This document shows positions 61,064 through 64,000 of a DNA stretch of 64,000 nt, in pieces. Position 1 is the first letter of the stretch. Each line of letters opens with the position of its first letter. The position numbers were made by a program, and so were the translations under genes. The stretch is from CALHRB01 sp964473465 (GTDB lineage Bacteria > Bacteroidota > Ignavibacteria > Kapaibacteriales > UBA2268), in contig CAYYPE010000012.1 in NCBI GenBank assembly GCA_964473465.1, positions 1-64,000 of the forward strand, written 5' to 3'. Below the pieces are notes generated by a model that did no database searches, was not told where the DNA came from, and saw only the letters and a list, made by a program, of their open reading frames with translations.

Positions 61064-62352
61064 AATACTTCAAGACGTTCCTTAAAAGACTTTTCTTTTC
61101 CGAAATTACCCGGCAGATAAAAGGCTTTTGGTGAGTAATCATCAGGGAAATAATTCTCGGCAACAAAATTTCCTTCGAAATTATGAGGATATTGGTAGCC
61201 TTCGCTATATCCTTCATCACGCATAAGTTTTGTAGGTGCATTTCTTAAATGCATCGGGACTGTTACGGAGGCTCCCTTTCTGATTTCTCCCAGAGCATTC
61301 ATCAATCCCATATACGAAGCATTGGATTTATTGCAGGAAGCAAGATAAGTAACTCCCTGAGCCAGATTTATCTGACATTCGGGTAGTCCAATCATTTCGA
61401 CAGCCTGAAAAACTGATATGGCAAGTGTCAAAGCAAATGGATCTGCGTTACCAATGTCTTCACTTGCAAAAACCACCATTCTTCGGGCAATAAACCGGGG
61501 GTCCTCCCCAGCATCGAGCATCTTTGCAAGCCAGAATAGAGCCGCATCAGGGTCTGAACCTCGAAGTGATTTTATAAAAGCTGAGATTGTGTCATAATGC
61601 GATTCCCCTTTTTTATCGTATTGGGCTGTCTTTTGCTGTAGCGCCTTTTCAAGCAGTTCCCTTGTTAATATCACTTCGTCATTATCCTGACTAGCAATTT
61701 TAAAAGCTAATTCAATAGCATTAAGTGCTGTCCTTGCATCTCCGGCAGAGATAGTAAATAAAAAATCCCAGTCGTCAATTTGAACATTTTTCTTCGATAG
61801 AATTTCATCTTTTTTCAGAGCATTCATTATTATCGAACGAATATCCTCGTTGGAAAGTAGATGAAGGCGATAAACCTGACATCGGCTTAGTAATGCTGAA
61901 TTTACTTCGAATGATGGATTTTCGGTTGTTGCTCCCACAAGTGTTAATTCTCCCTTTTCAACTGCGTGCAATAATGCATCTTGTTGATTTTTGTTAAATC
62001 TGTGGATCTCATCTATAAAAAGCATTGTTCTTTTTCCGGACTTCCTTAATGATTTAGCTCTGTCAATAACAGTTCTTACCTCTTTAACTCCCGAGTCAAC
62101 AGCAGACATCCTTTCAAAATGATATCCCCCCGTTTTTGCAATTATCAGTGCCAATGTTGTTTTCCCTGATCCCGGCGGACCCCAGAATAATATTGAAGGC
62201 AAATCCCTGCTTTCAAGAAATTTCCTTAATGGACCGTCGATTCCTACCAGATGATTTTGTCCATAAATATCATCAAGTGATTCCGGTCGCACCCTATCTG
62301 CAAGTGGAGAAAGAATTCTTTGCTCATATTTCTCCTCATTTTGAAATAACAT
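61036..62352 (-). CDS. rarA: Replication-associated recombination protein A (RarA/MgsA)
   Basis: RarA is an AAA+ ATPase that acts at stalled forks and resembles clamp-loader ATPases. The 438-aa protein has Walker A WGPPGSGKTT, Walker B FIDEIHRFNKNQQDALL, sensor ATTENPSFEVNSALLSRCQ, and the C-terminal RarA/MgsA region with GSDPDAALFWLAKMLDAGEDPRFIARR. The start is the ATG at 62352; a GTG six nt upstream is an alternative. It overlaps the 5' end of umuC. Confidence 0.95.
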   Translation of the reverse strand: MLFQNEEKYEQRILSPLADRVRPESLDDIYGQNHLVGIDGPLRKFLESRDLPSILFWGPPGSGKTTLALIIAKTGGYHFERMSAVDSGVKEVRTVIDRAKSLRKSGKRTMLFIDEIHRFNKNQQDALLHAVEKGELTLVGATTENPSFEVNSALLSRCQVYRLHLLSNEDIRSIIMNALKKDEILSKKNVQIDDWDFLFTISAGDARTALNAIELAFKIASQDNDEVILTRELLEKALQQKTAQYDKKGESHYDTISAFIKSLRGSDPDAALFWLAKMLDAGEDPRFIARRMVVFASEDIGNADPFALTLAISVFQAVEMIGLPECQINLAQGVTYLASCNKSNASYMGLMNALGEIRKGASVTVPMHLRNAPTKLMRDEGYSEGYQYPHNFEGNFVAENYFPDDYSPKAFYLPGNFGKEKSFKERLEVLWKERYRKK

Positions 62353-62575
62353 ATCCACCAGTTACTCCGATTATCATTTAGTGCTTATTATGTGAATTAT
62401 TTTTATTAAAATTTGACGTTATAGCAGTTCTAATATTAGTATCTTGATTCTTATAGAATTAATTTGAAATAAATATATTTGTAAAAATTATAAAACAAGG
62501 TTTTGAATGTAAATTAAGTCACTATCATTTAATGAAGAATGATTTTAACAGCTGAAATAATAATACCTAAAAATA

Positions 62576-63403
62576 CTACTTTAACTCCACTTCAAATAAA
62601 AGATTCCAATTTTTTCCGGTAACAAAAATTCTTTTCTGAGCTGAATCATAAGCAATCCCGTTCAATACATCTGTATTGGCATTGTAGCTGATTTGAGTTC
62701 TCAACAAAGAACAATCAATAATCCCTTTAATCTTTCCGGTTTCCGGATCAATCCTTATAATATTATCTGATTGCCAGATATTTGCCCAAATTTCTCCGTT
62801 TATATATTCCAATTCATTTATGTAATGAACAGGGTTGAAATTATCATCAACAACTGGCAGAAGTTTTGTTGTTTGGAATGATTCTGGTTCAATAAACCTG
62901 AGCATATTAGTTCCATCGCTCATAATAAGTTCAGTGCCTGTATAAGTCAGTCCCCAGCCTTCACCCTCGTAGCTAAAAGTTTTGATTAAGTTGAAAGAAT
63001 TCAAATCATAGACAAAACATTTTTTATTGAGCCAGCTAATTTGATATATTTTATTTCCAACAAGTGCACATCCTTCAGCAAATATGTCAGGATCTAAATC
63101 AATTTTCTTAAGCACTTTGCCTGTTTCGATTTCAACTTTTCTGAGAGAGGAAAGACCCTTTTGTCCTGTACTTTCATATAAAAAACCATTATGAAAGAAC
63201 AAACCCTGAGTGAAAGCATTTTCGTCGTGCGGAAATTTGTTAATCACTGCTATATAATTTTTCTGAACCAAATTTTGCCTCTCTTCATTTTCTTCTTTTG
63301 ATTTATTATTATCTTGAACCTTAAATCTATCAACTTTGATATCATTTTTTCCATTGCAGGAAACAATGAATGACAAAATCAGAATGTAAATCAAGTATTT
63401 CAT
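62576..63403 (-). CDS. Glutaminyl-peptide cyclotransferase lipoprotein
   Basis: This 275-aa lipoprotein has signal peptide and lipobox IVSC (Cys16). The mature part is a beta-propeller of the plant/papaya-type glutaminyl cyclase family (Glu_cyclase_2): FPHDENAFTQGLFF, GFLYESTGQKGLSSLRKV, FAEGCALV, WGLTYTG, LEYINGEIWANIWQSDNIIRID and DVLNGIAYD. It converts N-terminal Gln to pyroglutamate. Several exported proteins in this window have signal peptides followed by Gln, making them likely substrates. It is divergent from kdsB. Confidence 0.92.
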   Translation of the reverse strand: MKYLIYILILSFIVSCNGKNDIKVDRFKVQDNNKSKEENEERQNLVQKNYIAVINKFPHDENAFTQGLFFHNGFLYESTGQKGLSSLRKVEIETGKVLKKIDLDPDIFAEGCALVGNKIYQISWLNKKCFVYDLNSFNLIKTFSYEGEGWGLTYTGTELIMSDGTNMLRFIEPESFQTTKLLPVVDDNFNPVHYINELEYINGEIWANIWQSDNIIRIDPETGKIKGIIDCSLLRTQISYNANTDVLNGIAYDSAQKRIFVTGKNWNLLFEVELK

Positions 63404-63526
63404 TAAATTAACAATATCAATTTATTACAAAACAAACATCTAATATACAATTTTCAGTCATAAAAAAATATATAGAGTTTTTTTTATTAAATTTGTTTTT
63501 TATTTAATAGACTTAGTAAATCATAA

Positions 63527-64000
63527 TTGAACAAATACGCATTAAGCATACTCGGTATTATTCCTGCAAGGTATTCATCAACAAGATTACCTGGAAAAGT
63601 ATTAGTGGATATCAACGGGAAGCCTATGCTTCAACGTGTTTGGGAAGCTGCCTGTCGTTCAAAATACCTAAGCAGAATTATCATTGCAACTGATGACGAA
63701 AGGATTGAAAATTTGTGCCTAAGTATAGGTGCAGAATACGTTCTGACTCCGTCAGAGCTCTCAAGTGGCACCGAAAGAGCAATTTATGCCTATCGAATGC
63801 TTAACGAAGATTCAGAAATAATACTTAACATTCAGGGCGATGAACCTCTTTTATCTGGAAGTATAATTGATCATCTTATCGAATCTTTTGTTGTAAGAAA
63901 TTCCGATGTTGGCACATTAATTAAAAAAATTGATAAAAATGAGGATATATTTAATCCTTCAGTTGTCAAAGTTACTCTTAACAATGAATCGAATGCCCTT
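63527..64000 (+). CDS. kdsB: 3-deoxy-manno-octulosonate cytidylyltransferase (KdsB), 5' part
   Basis: KdsB activates Kdo as CMP-Kdo for LPS core synthesis. Only the first 158 residues are in the window; the gene runs off the right end. The Rossmann-like nucleotidyltransferase start GIIPARYSSTRLPGK binds CTP, and IATDDERI, SSGTERA and NIQGDEPLL with the metal Asp follow. The start is TTG at 63527, directly preceded by an in-frame TAA, so no longer form is possible. Confidence 0.93.
   Translation, partial: MNKYALSILGIIPARYSSTRLPGKVLVDINGKPMLQRVWEAACRSKYLSRIIIATDDERIENLCLSIGAEYVLTPSELSSGTERAIYAYRMLNEDSEIILNIQGDEPLLSGSIIDHLIESFVVRNSDVGTLIKKIDKNEDIFNPSVVKVTLNNESNAL

Overview
The window is AT-rich chromosomal DNA from a Gram-negative, diderm bacterium of the Bacteroidota/Ignavibacteriota (FCB) lineage. 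The evidence is: six secreted proteins with a C-terminal type IX secretion (T9SS, type A) sorting domain; LPS and envelope genes (lpxH, kdsB, mlaE, a PqiC-like lipoprotein, many lipoproteins); a papaya-type glutaminyl cyclase together with several signal peptides followed by Gln; several TAnnTTTG -7 elements about 30-60 nt upstream of start codons; and few, mostly weak Shine-Dalgarno sites. No rRNA, CRISPR array, prophage, IS element or plasmid gene was seen. The species is not identified. Most of the content is housekeeping plus secreted or envelope accessory genes.

Layout. 1-3.5 kb: queuosine genes queD-queF, rlmB, and a cdsA / 58-aa ORF / NlpC-P60 lipoprotein operon. 3.5-7 kb: a HAD phosphatase translationally coupled to a sensor kinase, facing a CheB-like receiver-methylesterase. 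7-13.4 kb: a small isomerase-like protein, a WG-repeat protein, a GT-C membrane glycosyltransferase, lpxH, a PqiC-like lipoprotein, and a tatD frame that runs without a stop into an outer-membrane barrel protein. 13.4-19.4 kb: bcp, dnaX (with a possible -1 slippery site), a T9SS subtilisin, acpS, and tRNA-Ile and tRNA-Ala, each followed by a hairpin terminator. 19.5-25 kb: a secreted TPR-CHAT protein and a T9SS lipase-fold protein, both with altered catalytic residues. 25-28.8 kb: a four-gene biotin-dependent Na+ pump (methylmalonyl-CoA decarboxylase type) with a recognisable promoter. 28.9-32 kb: mlaE-trmB-tRNA-Gln-prs-rplY on the minus strand. 32-40 kb: two tandem C25-like proteins and an M6 metalloprotease, all with T9SS domains. 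40-50 kb: pdxH, a gamma carbonic anhydrase, an isolated hydE, a FemAB-like acyltransferase, a glycosyltransferase, two barrel proteins, an HtrA-like protease and asd. 50-56 kb: two lipoproteins, an O-methyltransferase, a VWA-OmpA lipoprotein that appears to start at AUU, and a T9SS esterase. 56-64 kb: an Rrf2 regulator with nrfHA (ammonifying nitrite reductase), ispH, the lesion-bypass pair rarA-umuC, glutaminyl cyclase, and the 5' part of kdsB.

How it fits together. The likely lifestyle is anaerobic or facultative: nitrite ammonification, [FeFe]-hydrogenase maturation and decarboxylation-driven Na+ export. A large extracellular hydrolase set is exported by Sec and T9SS. Several signal-peptidase products would begin with Gln, and the glutaminyl cyclase lipoprotein would cap them. 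The most unusual points are the AUU start codon(s), the tatD/outer-membrane-protein overlap in one frame, and a group of secreted protease- or lipase-fold proteins whose catalytic residues are replaced.
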